In this document: piece after piece, positions 15,801 to 26,782 of the stretch
How the letters are laid out: each line of letters opens with the position of its first letter
How positions within the stretch are numbered: position 1 is the stretch's first letter
Source: Paratinospora sagittata
Taxonomy: Eukaryota; Streptophyta; Magnoliopsida; Ranunculales; Menispermaceae
Assembly (NCBI GenBank): GCA_035771175.1
Contig: CM069590.1
Span: forward strand, 62,383,254 to 62,447,253
Direction of reading: 5' to 3'
Length of the DNA stretch: 64,000 bases
The notes under the pieces: generated by a model
The model's database searches: none
Seen by the model: the letters and a program-made list of their open reading frames with translations, nothing else
Told to the model about the DNA's origin: nothing
Translations under genes and position numbers: made by a program

Positions 15801-18800
15801 TATGCATTTATCATAACATATATAGTGTCATTTGTTAAAAGTTCTTGAAATTATTATATTAACTCTAATTATATCTTTGTTATTATATCATACTAGCATA
15901 TAGATATATAAAAGTTGGATTTTATATTTTTAGAAATTACTCTTAATTTGGAAAATTACATTATCAACAATATTATTACATGTGTCTAATATATGTTGCT
16001 TCTTATACATTCATAATCAAACCTTGCCTTGTAAATTATCGAGATTGTTATAGAAAGAAATAGTAGAAAACCCCTTTTCGATTAATTTCGACAAATATAT
16101 CATACCCAACTTTAATTATATTATTGAGATATGAGTCAAAATTAATTAATGTCATAAATGGTCACTTGAAAGATTATGTGAATGCAAGTATAAACAATTT
16201 TTTGTTAAGAATAAACTAATTTTAACACATATTATACCCAACTTTAATTATATTATTGAGATATGAGTCAAAATTAATTAATGTCATAAATGGTCACTTG
16301 AAAGATTATGTGAATGCAAGTATAAACAAATTTTTGTTAAGAATAAACTAATTTTAACACATATTATACCCAACTTTAACTATATTATTGTGACATGAGT
16401 AAAAACTAATCAATGTCATAATGGTCACTTGAAAGATTATATAAATGCAAGTAGAAACTAATATTTTATTAGAATAGACTAATTTTTTTTTTCATAAAAA
16501 AAAAAGAATAGACTAATTTTAACACAAATGTTATACCTAACTTTATATTATTGTGACATGAGTCAAAATTAATCAATGTCATCCCACTTAAAAGATTATA
16601 TGAATTTAAGTATAAAGATGTAAAATAGATAATTGCTTTTGTGATCACTTTAAGATTTATTAAATATTGAATAACTCTATATATCCAACAAATATGAAAT
16701 ATGACTTCGAAGGGAGGGAGAGAATTTTTTATAATAGGATCGAATTAATGCCTTTGAGCCATTGAGTGAAGATGAGAGAAAATGGGATCTTGTATATATA
16801 TATTTCCTATAACTTGTGGGTTTTAAAGAAAATTATGCTGACTTTTTTGTCACTACATTATCAATCTCTAAAAATATTTGAGGTTACTAAAGTAGAATAT
16901 TAATTGATTGGCATATTGATGACAACCTTTAAGATTAACAAAAAAACAACTTTTTTTTTGTAGCCTAGAACGCCTAGCCTAGGCTAATATATACCTTGTG
17001 ATGATACTTTGTTGAATTACCAAACTTCTCTTGGGTAAGTATTTTATAAAGTTTACTGTTTTGCTGAAAGATACATATATAGTTAGACACACCGTAAGAG
17101 GGGAAAGGAAAAAAAAAAGAGATCTCATGGAATAACTTATCCCATTATTCTCATCAACTCCAACATGCAAATAGTTGAAAAAGTCTTTTGACTGTGTGAA
17201 ATATAATTCCATCAATACTAAAGTCCATTCAATAGTTTAGTCCATTCAAGTAAAGAGATTTTTCAGAGAAATGATCCTAATTTCCACAAATTTGTCCATT
17301 CAATAGTTTAGTCCCACATTGAAACTTTTGGGGGCGCTCCCCCTATAAACACCCTTCTTTCCCACTTCATTCTCACTTAAGTCTTTTTGGCATTTGGGAC
17401 TTCTATATATGCTTAGCAAAGAGGCCCATAGAAATGGGGACCCTATGCTTAGCAAGGAGGCCCCGTGAAAATATTTTTTTTTACATATATATGTATATGT
17501 GTGTATATTTACATATGTATATGATTTTTTATTTTATTTTTACGTGTTTGATTTTTGTTTTTGTGTTTCTTTTTTTTGAATATTTTAGTTTTCAGATTTT
17601 TATCACTTTAATTTTTTATGTTTTGATTTTATTTTATTTTTGGTAATTAGGCTTGTATGGGGTGGCCGGCCCAGCCGAGTCCTCCAAAATTTAGAGGTTG
17701 GGCGGCATCGGGCCTAATTTGATGCCACCCGACCATAGCGGGTCGGGTGGGTCTTTGGGCCAAAACCTGGCCCGACCAGACCCGCTTTCACCCCTAAATA
17801 CAAGTGTTGTCAAGGCATTGTTTAGGATAACACCAAGGCAATTTAGCAACAATACACTTAAGCATCGCTTAAGGTGGGGAGGGGCCTTTGTGATTGTCTG
17901 AAATTGCAGGGGCTTCTCTCATATTTTGATAGTATTGTCCCTCTGTACTCAATCAAAATCATTCACCCTCCTCTTCTCTCATTTGCTAGACTAAAACCCT
18001 TCATCCTACCACAACCAATGCCACATCTTCACCAACAACAACTCAGGCAAAAGGGTCTTGGCACTCCAACAGCCTTTTATTGACGTCAACAACCCCACAT
18101 TTGTTGCCGCAACTTGGTTCAAAACATCTACTTCTGCTGAAACGAGCAGTAATTCTATATATTTCGGAGAGAGGAGGCAATGAAGACTTTCAAAAACTCA
18201 ACCTACTCTATTAATACCAATGAGCCTGTGACTGTATTCTATTTAAAAGCAGACATGGAGGCTAAATAGTAAAAAACAATTGGTTGACTTACCCTTCATA
18301 TTCAGATCCAATGTCAGGTAATTTATCTCGGCTAATTAGAGAAAGGTAGCTCCTTAAAAAAAGCCCACGTACAGGATGCTGAACACCACGACACATTTCA
18401 ACAAGGTCTTTAAGGACATCCTTAGCAGGTGCCTCCTTTGATTTGATGTACACGGATCCCACTGTGCAGAGAAGATACCTGATAAAACAACGACGATAAC
18501 AAAAAGTTATGGCAATCTGCTAAGAGAAGATAAAATCTCAAGTCTTTGAGATTTCTTAATCATTCACACTGCTAAGAGAAGATAAAATCTATCATACAGA
18601 ATGCAACATTGCATTTTTCATGAAAATTGCCACAGGTGGAAAATAAGAATAATGTAAAAGACTGAAGGTTCAGTGAAATCTGAATAATTAATGTGAATAA
18701 TGTAAAAGACTGAAGGTTCAGTGAAATCTGAATAATTAATGTGAATAATGTAAAAGACTGAAGGTTCAGTGAAATCTTAATAATCAATGTGAACAAGACG

Positions 18801-19545
18801 TGCAGCATTAATGAATTTCGATGTTTCAACGAGATAAAAGATACAGTTCAACAAAACACATCCTTTCCCCACCAATTCACAATTTTAAGTGCACCAAAAC
18901 ACTTGAATTAGGCGTTTGCAGTAATACGAAATTCGGGACAGAAAGAAGGGGCAAATCACGATTGTTGTTTTAATTAAGCAATTCATTCTCACTTACAGTC
19001 TAGGTAAGATATTGCCAGCGTGCTGTACAAGCTCGTAGAGATCGATGATGGAGCAACCGCGCTTGGTCTCCTCCTTGAAGAACATTTCGAGCTTTCTCAA
19101 CTCATCAAACGCTCGCATGTCTTCGCATCAACAACAACAACCAAAATAGAGAAACCATCTCATTCTTATTCCCAATCAAAAAATTAAAATCAAGACAAAT
19201 TGAAACTTGGGATCTCTCGATCCATGATGGATCTGAGAGAAAAAGAAAGAAATTGGGAGAGAAATTACAGAGTTCGTAATATTTGTGAGGGGAAAGCCGA
19301 GAAGTCCGAAGCTCGGAGAGCATCTGAGCAGAATACTTGAGAGCGTCTCTGAGATTGTTCGAATCCTGCAGGAGAAAACTTAGGGATAGTGAATTAGGGT
19401 TTCTAATAAAGATAGAAGATTGGAGGAGAATAAATGTGTGAAGAGAGAGTACCAGAGATCGATGCATGTAGAAGGCGTTGTGTTGAAGGCCTGCAATTCC
19501 TTCCGCAAGCCATTTCTCTTCGTCTTCAATGCCGTCTCCGATCAT
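3897..19545 (-). CDS. VPS35: VPS35, retromer core (cargo-recognition) subunit
   Basis: Complete gene for the alpha-solenoid scaffold of retromer. It binds VPS26 and VPS29 and recycles vacuolar sorting receptors and PIN proteins from endosomes. It has 22 exons on the minus strand: 19453-19545, 19269-19365, 18997-19120, 18293-18478, 13592-13679, 13326-13382, 13135-13224, 12916-13038, 11944-12018, 11785-11844, 9628-9744, 8750-8989, 8596-8661, 8353-8442, 7429-7518, 6754-6843, 6153-6221, 5984-6064, 5676-5783, 5487-5590, 4195-4308 and 3897-4107. These sum to 790 aa, the family length, and all phases match. The start is [19 protein letters not shown]. The conserved PRLYL motif that binds VPS26 spans exons 3-4 (about residues 103-107). 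The C-terminus is GEKYEAIKV. The longest introns (4 and 10) carry mobile elements. No frameshift or stop was found. Confidence 0.96.
5065..5475 (+). mobile_element. 5'-truncated L1-type LINE fragment in VPS35 intron 20 (antisense)
   Basis: The plus strand encodes the extreme C-terminus of a plant LINE ORF2. [19 protein letters not shown] is followed, after a stop and a short gap, by [15 protein letters not shown] and NEWIRSW. The same segment occurs in the LINE at 48680-52489 ([31 protein letters not shown]). A 3' UTR-like stretch and an A-rich tail (about 5463-5475) follow. The insertion is antisense to VPS35 and lies almost against the exon 20 donor. The 5' boundary is approximate and no target-site duplication was found. 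Confidence 0.75.
6992..7183 (-). mobile_element. tRNA-derived SINE-like element in VPS35 intron 15
   Basis: Read on the minus strand, a Pol III A box (TGGTGCAGTTGG, 7157-7168) is followed about 34 nt later by a B-box-like GGTTAAACTC (7114-7123). A tRNA-unrelated body and an A-rich end (a T run near 6990-7002 on the plus strand) come next. This is the layout of a plant tRNA-derived SINE. It sits inside a larger foldback-like stretch (about 6940-7345) whose ends carry GTTTGGCAT and ACCAAACGAGGCC. No clear target duplication was seen. Confidence 0.5.
9931..10170. repeat. Two-copy 120-bp tandem duplication in VPS35 intron 10
   Basis: The block that starts AAAATATCCATCAACAAG and ends near CAAATGTAACAGCAGTG is present twice head to tail, with a period of 120 bp and only a few substitutions. 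It also creates a spurious 105-aa open frame. It is intronic and non-coding. Confidence 0.85.
10283..11104. mobile_element. MITE-like foldback element in VPS35 intron 10, host of a SINE
   Basis: The left end reads GGCCCCATTTGTTTGGG and the right end reads ACCAAACGAGGCC, imperfect inverted ends of the PIF/Harbinger or hAT MITE style. The interior is AT-rich and non-coding. The element appears interrupted by the SINE at 10447-10642. The terminal repeats are short and no exact target duplication was identified, so the superfamily is uncertain. Confidence 0.4.
10447..10642 (-). mobile_element. tRNA-derived SINE with target-site duplication
   Basis: On the minus strand the element starts with a CAACAAAGGGTTGAGAG head, has an A-box-like TGGTTAGGGTGC, then a B-box GTTCGAGTCT (plus strand 10564-10573). 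It ends in a long A tail, seen as a T run at about 10447-10470 on the plus strand. The 8-bp flank TAAGACAT is present on both sides (10439-10446 and 10643-10650), a good target-site duplication. It lies in VPS35 intron 10, in the same orientation as the gene. Confidence 0.75.
12145..12168. repeat. (TG)12 microsatellite
   Basis: An uninterrupted run of twelve TG dinucleotides in VPS35 intron 8. Confidence 0.95.
15371..15650. repeat. Paired 88-bp direct repeat inside the hAT-like element
   Basis: Copies lie at 15371-15458 and 15563-15650, each beginning ATGTGAATTAACA and ending ACTTGTGAAT, separated by about 100 bp of AT-rich sequence. It appears to be an internal duplication of the element. 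Confidence 0.75.
16092..16622. repeat. About four tandem copies of a 132-bp unit
   Basis: The anchor ATACCCAACTTT occurs at 16102, 16234 and 16366 (period 132), and again as ATACCTAACTTT at 16533 after a T/A-rich insertion. Units share GATATGAGTCAAAATTAAT and GGTCACTTGAAAGATTAT. The first two copies are nearly identical and the later ones are diverged. The array lies inside the hAT-like element. Confidence 0.85.
18651..18794. repeat. Three tandem copies of a 48-bp unit in VPS35 intron 3
   Basis: AATGTAAAAGACTGAAGG recurs at 18651, 18699 and 18747, a period of 48 bp. The first two copies are essentially identical and the third has a few changes. It is non-coding. Confidence 0.9.
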
Positions 19546-22500
19546 TTTTTCACCCCTGCTGACTGCTCTGTGTGTGTCACTTGGTCCTTTCTTTGTTCTT
19601 AACAGAACTCGATTTGTAAGTTTGCGAATCTGTTTTTCGTGTTTTCTTTACTTTGCCTGAACTGCCTGCCAGGAGTCAGGACTCGGGATAGCTGTCAAAT
19701 GGCCCCCTCCAAGATTTTTCGAGATCGGGCTCAGGCCCGACAACTAAATCTGTCAATCCAGGCCCGGGACGTCAAGGACCAAAGCTGTTATGAGTAGGCA
19801 GGCCGTGGACTCTTCCGGCCCATGAACTCCATAATAGAATTCTATGCCCGAGCTTCATCATCATACAATTTTAATAGCTGCTATTATATTTTGGTTTATT
19901 CTTTCATGTAATTTAAATGTGAATTTAGCTTTTAATAAAAACGAATTCATTCAAACATCACATCCATATCTAGTAGTTAGACCCGTCTCCAACCCCCTTT
20001 TTTTATTTTTTTGGGTCAACTTTCATTGCCACGTGGATGTGATGGAACCCTAAGTCTACCTTAGTCGTTAATGTTTCGTTTCATTTTAGGTTAAATAATA
20101 TGCTTTAATGCTTAAGCACAAGATGATGACGTGTTTTCCACCATATAGATAAAAATAAAGGAAAAGCATGCATGAATAGATTAAAGTTATCTTGTGACAC
20201 GTTGAAGTTACGTATATAAGTCAGCTTCAACCAACGAGCTCTTCTCCAAACGAAGCTCATGATCGCACGTGCATAAAAAATGTAAATAATAACTTCTTTC
20301 GCGTTAAATTTGATAAAAACTGATCTTCCAGCTTAGCTGGACAGGTCTCCTTGTATTACACAAATAGTTAGAGCACGTTTAACTTGCTCATTTTAGCCAT
20401 TTTTCATTTTTCAAATCTTACTCTTACTTCATAAAGTTAATTTTAAATATACTTATTAAAAATATTTACCCACTTGTTATATTTTATTGTTAAAAATTAA
20501 TAAAATATGTGAGTAGAGTAAATATTTTTAGTAGGTACCTTTAAATTTTTAATAAAATTATAAATTTAATATGAATATTTGACACATTAAATTTATAATA
20601 ATTAATATAAAAATTGTAATCTTTATAGTATTTTTAATTTAAAAATAGGTAGAAAGTTTGTGCACATATTTTATAATAATTGATCCACGGCGGTTCAATT
20701 ACAAAATTAGTTGAGATGAAAGGTCCGCCATCAACACGATCGTGTGAACGATGAAAAGCCCGGGACGGACAGCGAACTGGGCGTCATTTCCACCTGCTTT
20801 TCTTAAAATAATGAATATACAGTAGCAAGGGACACAAACTTAGCTTATAATTACCTCGTCACCTGAACTTATTGTCTTTCAATTATTTTAGGGGGACATC
20901 TCGAAATCAGATCAGCAGGCTTTCCAGACATGAATTCCTCGATTTCTATCATTGAATTAAAGCCGCCAGCAGAGGTTGCATTTCGATGGTGCTTACAACG
21001 CTTGTCCCTTCCAAAGACATAATTTGGTGGTTTCTTGTTAATTTTTTTTTCTTTTAACTATTGATAAATCCTTTCACGTTTAATACAATATCGTCGTCCC
21101 CTTTCTTTTATTTTTTTAGTTATTTTTCTAATGGTAAGCCATCATAAAAGACCTTATTTAACCTCCAAAATTCTAATATCCTATCAAATTCAAAATTGAC
21201 AACAAAAGATTACCATCCAAATGTGCCACATTTTATATATCGACTAAAGATATGTTTATGTAAAGTATCAAAATGATTTAAGATATGTATTCAAATTTAT
21301 AATAAAGTTTTTATAGCAATACACCACATCATAACATTATAAAAAAAAAGGACACATCCTCCAATCACCATACACCACATATAATTTTTGGGTCATAAAA
21401 ATAATTTTCTAATTTTATAGTTGTAATTTAATTTAATTCAATAGTCTTTTTTTTCTTTATTCTATTTAATTCACTTTTTTTTTATCTTTCTCACCTTTCT
21501 TCTTTTTTCTTTTTTCTCGAGTATTGAGATAAGCTCAGAGGATATTGGCACTGATTTTGCTATTACTTTTATTAAAGGAGAAAATATTTTCACTTATTTA
21601 TAAAAGAAAAGAATCAAACTCCCGAGATCACGAATAAATTGATTTGAATGTATACTATTAAAGTTAGCCAATATTTGTTCTGTCACTTCCTCTTGCTAGG
21701 CTCTCTATTAGAAGTAAAGTTGGTATAGTTATAATACATTTGGTAGTTATAACTGAATATAATTAGAAAAAGGTTACCGATAACTCATTTCTTTTAGATG
21801 AATAGGTTTAAATTGACGACGAATTTGAGAGACGTGTTAGGTTTCTTAATATTTTCTTTCTGCATTGTTGACAAAAAAAAAAATCTTCTTTCTGCATAAT
21901 TATAATTATAAACCAAAGATATATCTTGACAATCATATATTTTTAGTGACGTAAAAAAAAAAACTCTCAAACATCTATCACATCAAATTAACACATGTAC
22001 TGTCTTCACTTGCTTGTCCCATTTAAAAAGGGGACGAATCATTCCAAAGAAATTTTATCTTAAATGGAGAATAATGGAGTTGTACCCTGTAAATCACGTG
22101 CAAAGAAAAATGATACTTCAACAACCCAAGATAATAATAAATTTTCATAATTGGTCGTTCAAATTAAATTATTCTTGACAATTCCTTGTTAAATAGTCTT
22201 CAAACGTAAGGAACTTTTTTCAGATTAAAGCCGGGTCCGTCTTACATAGCAAAGATACTCAAACTTTATCCTTTTAGGTCATAATTATAAATTTTAATTA
22301 CTTTGTCATTTTATTTAAAAGTTTGTCGACAAGAATAATTTAATTATGATCTTAGATAATTTAAAAAATGATAACTACCAATATAACACCGGACGACAAG
22401 ACTCAAAATAGATAGAAAACGAGTGGAAATGTTGGAACTTTTGAACGTTGAAAGCGTGCAAAATGGAGTGAGACTTCCTTTTTGACTCGAAGGGCGTTTT

Positions 22501-23188
22501 TGTCATTTCCAGAAAAGCTGACGTTTTTGACTCGAGTCTTTTTTATTTTTAATTTTTTACGGTTAGTTGTAGCCTGTATTTGTACAGCGTCGACCCGCAA
22601 TAGCCGGTAATTATTTCACTAGCCGTTGTGTCGGTCGACGCGGTGACCGATTATCCTGGGTTTCCCGCGAGAATTGCCCGGTAAAGTAAAAGGACGAGAC
22701 GATTAAAAAAAAAAAAAAAGAGGGTCACCTTTTTTCCATTTTTACAGATTTTTTTTATTAGGGAAAAGAAAATCTTATATTTATTAATCTGGTTCAGAAA
22801 TTGAATTTTGGTGGAGTAGTTGCAAGATGATCTTTGGCGGTAAATTCGATTTGAAAGGTCATGAATGTGAGGTAGCAAAAAAGGACAAATATTAGGTGGA
22901 TTTTTTTTTTTAGATGAATTGATAGAATAAAATATGATGGTTGTTAGGCTTCTTTGATTAAGAAATTCCGTGTTGGTTGTTAATTTCAATTGGAATTTGC
23001 GTATATTTTGAGTTAACCTTTTTTTTAAATAGTAGTTTGTTAGTTAATTGGTTGTGTTCAAAATAGTATTATGATTCTGGAGTTTAGAATAACGATTTTG
23101 ATAGGGAAAGAGATATGGGTGTAGTTGCGGGAATTTGTGGGAAGAATCTGAGATTGTGAAATACTATTGGTAAAAGAGAAGAGAGAAT
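19546..23188. other. Intergenic region between divergent VPS35 and the RLCK gene
   Basis: About 3.6 kb that must contain the promoters of both flanking genes, which diverge. It is AT-rich with long A and T runs (for example 22704-22718). Only short, unconvincing open frames occur. I see no repeat array, RNA gene or complete mobile element. A GC-richer patch near 22560-22690 lies about 500-600 bp upstream of the kinase start and may be part of its promoter or 5' UTR. Confidence 0.55.
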
Positions 23189-26100
23189 ATGATAGTTGAA
23201 GAGGAAAAAATTGCAGATAAGAACGGTTTGGCAGAGAAGAACAGTAACAAAGAGTGGAAGAAGAAGAAGAAGAAGAATTTAATGGTTGGGATCCGAATGG
23301 ACAAGAAAGATCAATTGTTGCTTACTTGGGCACTTGTCAAAATTGCAGAACCAGGAGATAGAGTAGTTGCAGTGCATGTTTGTCGACATTCTAGTAAAAA
23401 TCGTACTTAATTTTCCTTCTGATGATCTTAATTAGTATTTTAAGCTTATTAAATGTTTAATATCAATCAATCCTTGCAGACCCATCTTCTAAGGATAGTA
23501 TGAATTTGGATGGATTTTTGGATGTTTATAAAGGGCTATGTAATGTAAAGCAGGTGTGTGGTTTCCTACTTCAATACCAATTATAAATTTATAATCCTAT
23601 CTTTTTTTCTCTGTCTGTTCTTCAAGTCTGATTTTCTGTAATTGGGTATTAGCTTGATCTTGCAGGGAAGGTCTCTAATGGAAGCTCTGTTAGGAAGGTT
23701 TTGGTGAGAGAGGCAAAGCTCTGTGATGCCATGGTAGTGGTTGTGGGAATCAGCAAGAAAAATACACTTGGGTAAGTGGTGTTAAGAACAAAAATTTAGT
23801 ACAACTTAATTCTTCCTTTTTTTCTTTTTTTCTTCCTAGAATTAATCTTTAATGGATGAATCTGAGAAGAAATCTACCCACCAAGGAAAAATATAATCTG
23901 AATAGCAAATCTGTTTCAGGAGTTGGGTTTCAGTTGCCAAGTATTGTGCCAAGAAGCTACCGCCAACTACAGCGGTGCTAGCTCTCCACGATGGCAAGGT
24001 CGCCTTCAACCGTGGTGTCAGTAATCAGACACCAGGTAAATCTGTTGTTTTGGAGGAATTTTGAAGAAGACCATTTCTGCATGCTAATTTGTTTGATTTT
24101 GTGGGAAAAAAACAGGCAATTCAAGTTTGGATGTTAGAGGGACTCTTGAGAATAAAAAATTTAGTCCTCAAGTAGTTCAAATTTCTGAGGATGGATCAAG
24201 AGATGATGAAAATGAGTCCGAGTATGACACGTTGAGCTTAGCTTCTGAATACAAGGAGGAAATTTCTTCGTGCTCGGTTTCAGGATGTGGAAGCACAAGA
24301 GATGATAGTATTGGTATTGTTCAGGAAAACAAGGATGAGGCTTCTTCATCAGGTTCATTTGCTGAGCCTATGAAAGAGCTACCAGGACCAACACCTGGTT
24401 GGCCTCTTCTCAAGAGAGCAAACACCATGAGCCCAGACGCTCTCAAAGGGTCAGAGGCCAGAAATATGTCTGTGGTTCAGTGGGCAATGAGCCTACCGAA
24501 CAGAGTTCACTCCGTGGATCCTGAAAACCAGAACAATTTTTGTTCAGATAAAAGAGGAATTCCTTTGGAAAGACATTTTGATTCTGGGGAAAAGATCAGT
24601 AGGAGTTGCTCATGGGGGCAGCTACCTGAGGAGTTGGAAATTTTACTTCAAACAAACTCGGCCAGGTGCCGGTGGTTCAGCCACAAGGAGCTCAAGAATG
24701 CAACCTCTCAGTTCTCTTCAGGTAATATATATATATAATAAATTTACTTGCTTATGAGATTTTAAGTCTTTTTCATTCTTTTTCTTCCTTGATTCACTTT
24801 TCAGTATCTTAAATGTTCTAGTTCTTCTTCAACAGATAATCTGATCGGGAAGGGCGGGTGTAGCCGAGTATACAAAGGTTGTATTCCTGGTGGGAAGCAG
24901 GTGGCTGTGAAGATTCTTAAAGTGACCAAAGAAGCATGGAATGACTTCCTTTTGGAAATTGACATCATTTCTTCCTTGACGCACAAGTGCATTGTACCTC
25001 TAATTGGTATATGCCTTGATGAATATGATATTATCTTAGTGTATGATTTCTTGTCAAGAGGAAGTTTGGAAGATAATCTTCATGGTAAATCTTCTGCAAT
25101 CCATATGGTTTGACTGATTTTAATGACGGTTCTTCTATGCAACTTCATTTATTAAAAAAGAATCTTATCTGCAATGCAGGCAATAGAGAAAAATGTGTCT
25201 TATCATGGGAGATGAGGTTTAATGTGGCTATCGGAGTTGCAGAGGCCATAAATTACCTGCACAAGGAATGCCCTAGGCCTGTTATACATAGAGATATAAA
25301 GTCTTCGAATATTCTTCTCTCCAATGAATTCAAACCACAGGTATGAGAAAAATTACTAGTAGACACAACCAGAGATACTCTAAAATTCAAGATAGCTAGA
25401 GCTCTGTATTAAGGACGCTTCTTCTTTATATGTGACAGCTATCTGATTTTGGCCTTGCTATGTGGGCACCAAGTTCAAATTATGAGACACACAGCGACGT
25501 AGTTGGGACTTTTGGGTACCTTGCTCCAGAGTATTTTATGTATGGGAAAGTTAGTGATAAAGTAGATGTGTACTCCTTTGGTGTGGTTCTTCTTGAACTG
25601 TTATCGGGAAGGAAACCGATCAGCAATGAGACTCCGAAGGGCCAAGAGAGTTTAGTTATGTGGGTAAGCATTCATCCTTTATATAACGAAACATCATTTT
25701 TAATATTTCTCAAATATCTGTACATGTTTAACTAAATACATTTTGAACAGGCAAAACCAATATTAGAAAGTGGAGACATAATGGGTATATTGGACCCAAA
25801 TTTGGAGGGAAAATTTGACGAGGTCCAAGTGAGGAGAATGGTTCTGGCTGTAACACTTTGTATTACTAGGATAGCACGTCTTCGACCCCAAATAAGCAAG
25901 GTAAGTAACTATTCTTATGTGCTCTGTTGTTTGGTGATGATTTGAAGCCAGTTAAGAGTTCTAAATACTAGTGTTGAATGGTTCAGATATTAAAGCTTCT
26001 ACTAGGGGAGAAGGATGTCGAAGAGTGGGTGAACACACGTGTGATTGATCGAGATTCTGAAAACCTAGATGGTGATGAAGCGTATCCAGATTCTAATGCT

Positions 26101-26235
26101 GAATCATATCTAGATCTTGCTTTGCTTGATGTGGATGATGACACCACATCATTCAGTAGCATTGAGCAAAACAGCCACCACACATTTGAGGACTACCTGA
26201 AGGGAAGATGGAGCCAGTCATCAAGCTTCAACTAG
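23189..26235 (+). CDS. USP-domain receptor-like cytoplasmic kinase (RLCK VI type)
   Basis: Predicted Ser/Thr kinase with an N-terminal universal stress protein (adenine-nucleotide alpha-hydrolase-like) domain and no signal peptide or membrane segment. Ten exons: 23189-23393, 23480-23553, 23653-23771, 23920-24035, 24116-24721, 24836-25084, 25180-25340, 25439-25663, 25751-25900 and 25987-26235, giving 717 aa. Residues about 30-165 form the USP fold. Residues about 172-350 are an acidic, Ser-rich linker containing GPTPGWPLL. The kinase starts near residue 374. It has [11 protein letters not shown], Lys399 (AVKILK), HRDIKSSN at 493-500, DFG at 513-515 and APE at 539-541, so all catalytic residues are present. 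The exon 3 acceptor was chosen at 23651-23652 because it restores the LDLAGKVS region; a second AG lies 11 nt downstream. Class VI RLCKs include ROP-binding kinases, which is family knowledge, not shown here. Confidence 0.92.
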
Positions 26236-26782
26236 GCATCTTTTTTCTCTCTTTTTCTTTCTGGGTCTTACCTGAAACAAGGGCAAGTCTTTTGACACCT
26301 CCAGAAGTGGAATACACGGCACTCGGGTGCAAAGGATCGGACAGGAGAAATCCAGCACAAACCCAAATTTGGGTGGTTTTTGTTACTCACATGATCTTGT
26401 GTATTTGGATATTAGTGTACAGATCAAAGGGGATCAAAAGTCCTTTGATTTTCCAATTATGTGGCAATAGTGAAATGTTGTTGATAATCAATGTTTTTAT
26501 ACAAATTCCCTTGTACATATATGAGTGTCTTATGTGTAATATTTCTCAGTAAAGCTTCTCAAACATATCAAACACAAGCAATGCTGCAGGCAAATGGGAT
26601 TCCATAAGCATTTGTGAATTCATCAATAAATTGAATAAATGGGCACTTGTTCTAACTTCTAACATCAAATTTTTCTTAGTATGCAGTAAAGTAAACAGAA
26701 GGCACTTTTCATTGCGTGCACAAAATGAAAGGTAAAAAAGACCAAACATCATCAATTTCTTTTTTCAGTTTGATGATCAACT
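26236..26782. other. 3' UTR and convergent spacer between RLCK and the 181-aa gene
   Basis: The 3' UTR of the kinase runs rightward and that of the minus-strand gene runs leftward. Short open frames such as 26208-26552 overlap the kinase 3' end in another frame and have no coding character. Nothing else was seen. Confidence 0.6.

Larger units (their letters stand above)
14099..17796. mobile_element. 3.7-kb non-autonomous hAT-like element in VPS35 intron 4
   Basis: The ends form terminal inverted repeats: TAGGGGTGTAAGC on the left and GCTTTCACCCCTA on the right. The flanking 8-bp sequences AATACCAG (14091-14098) and AATACAAG (17797-17804) differ by one base, which fits a hAT target duplication. 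Both subterminal regions are rich in CCCGACC and GGTCGGGT motifs, a common hAT arrangement. The interior is very AT-rich, has tandem repeats and (TA)n, and has no open frame resembling a transposase. The element is therefore non-autonomous or a decayed relic. Confidence 0.7.
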
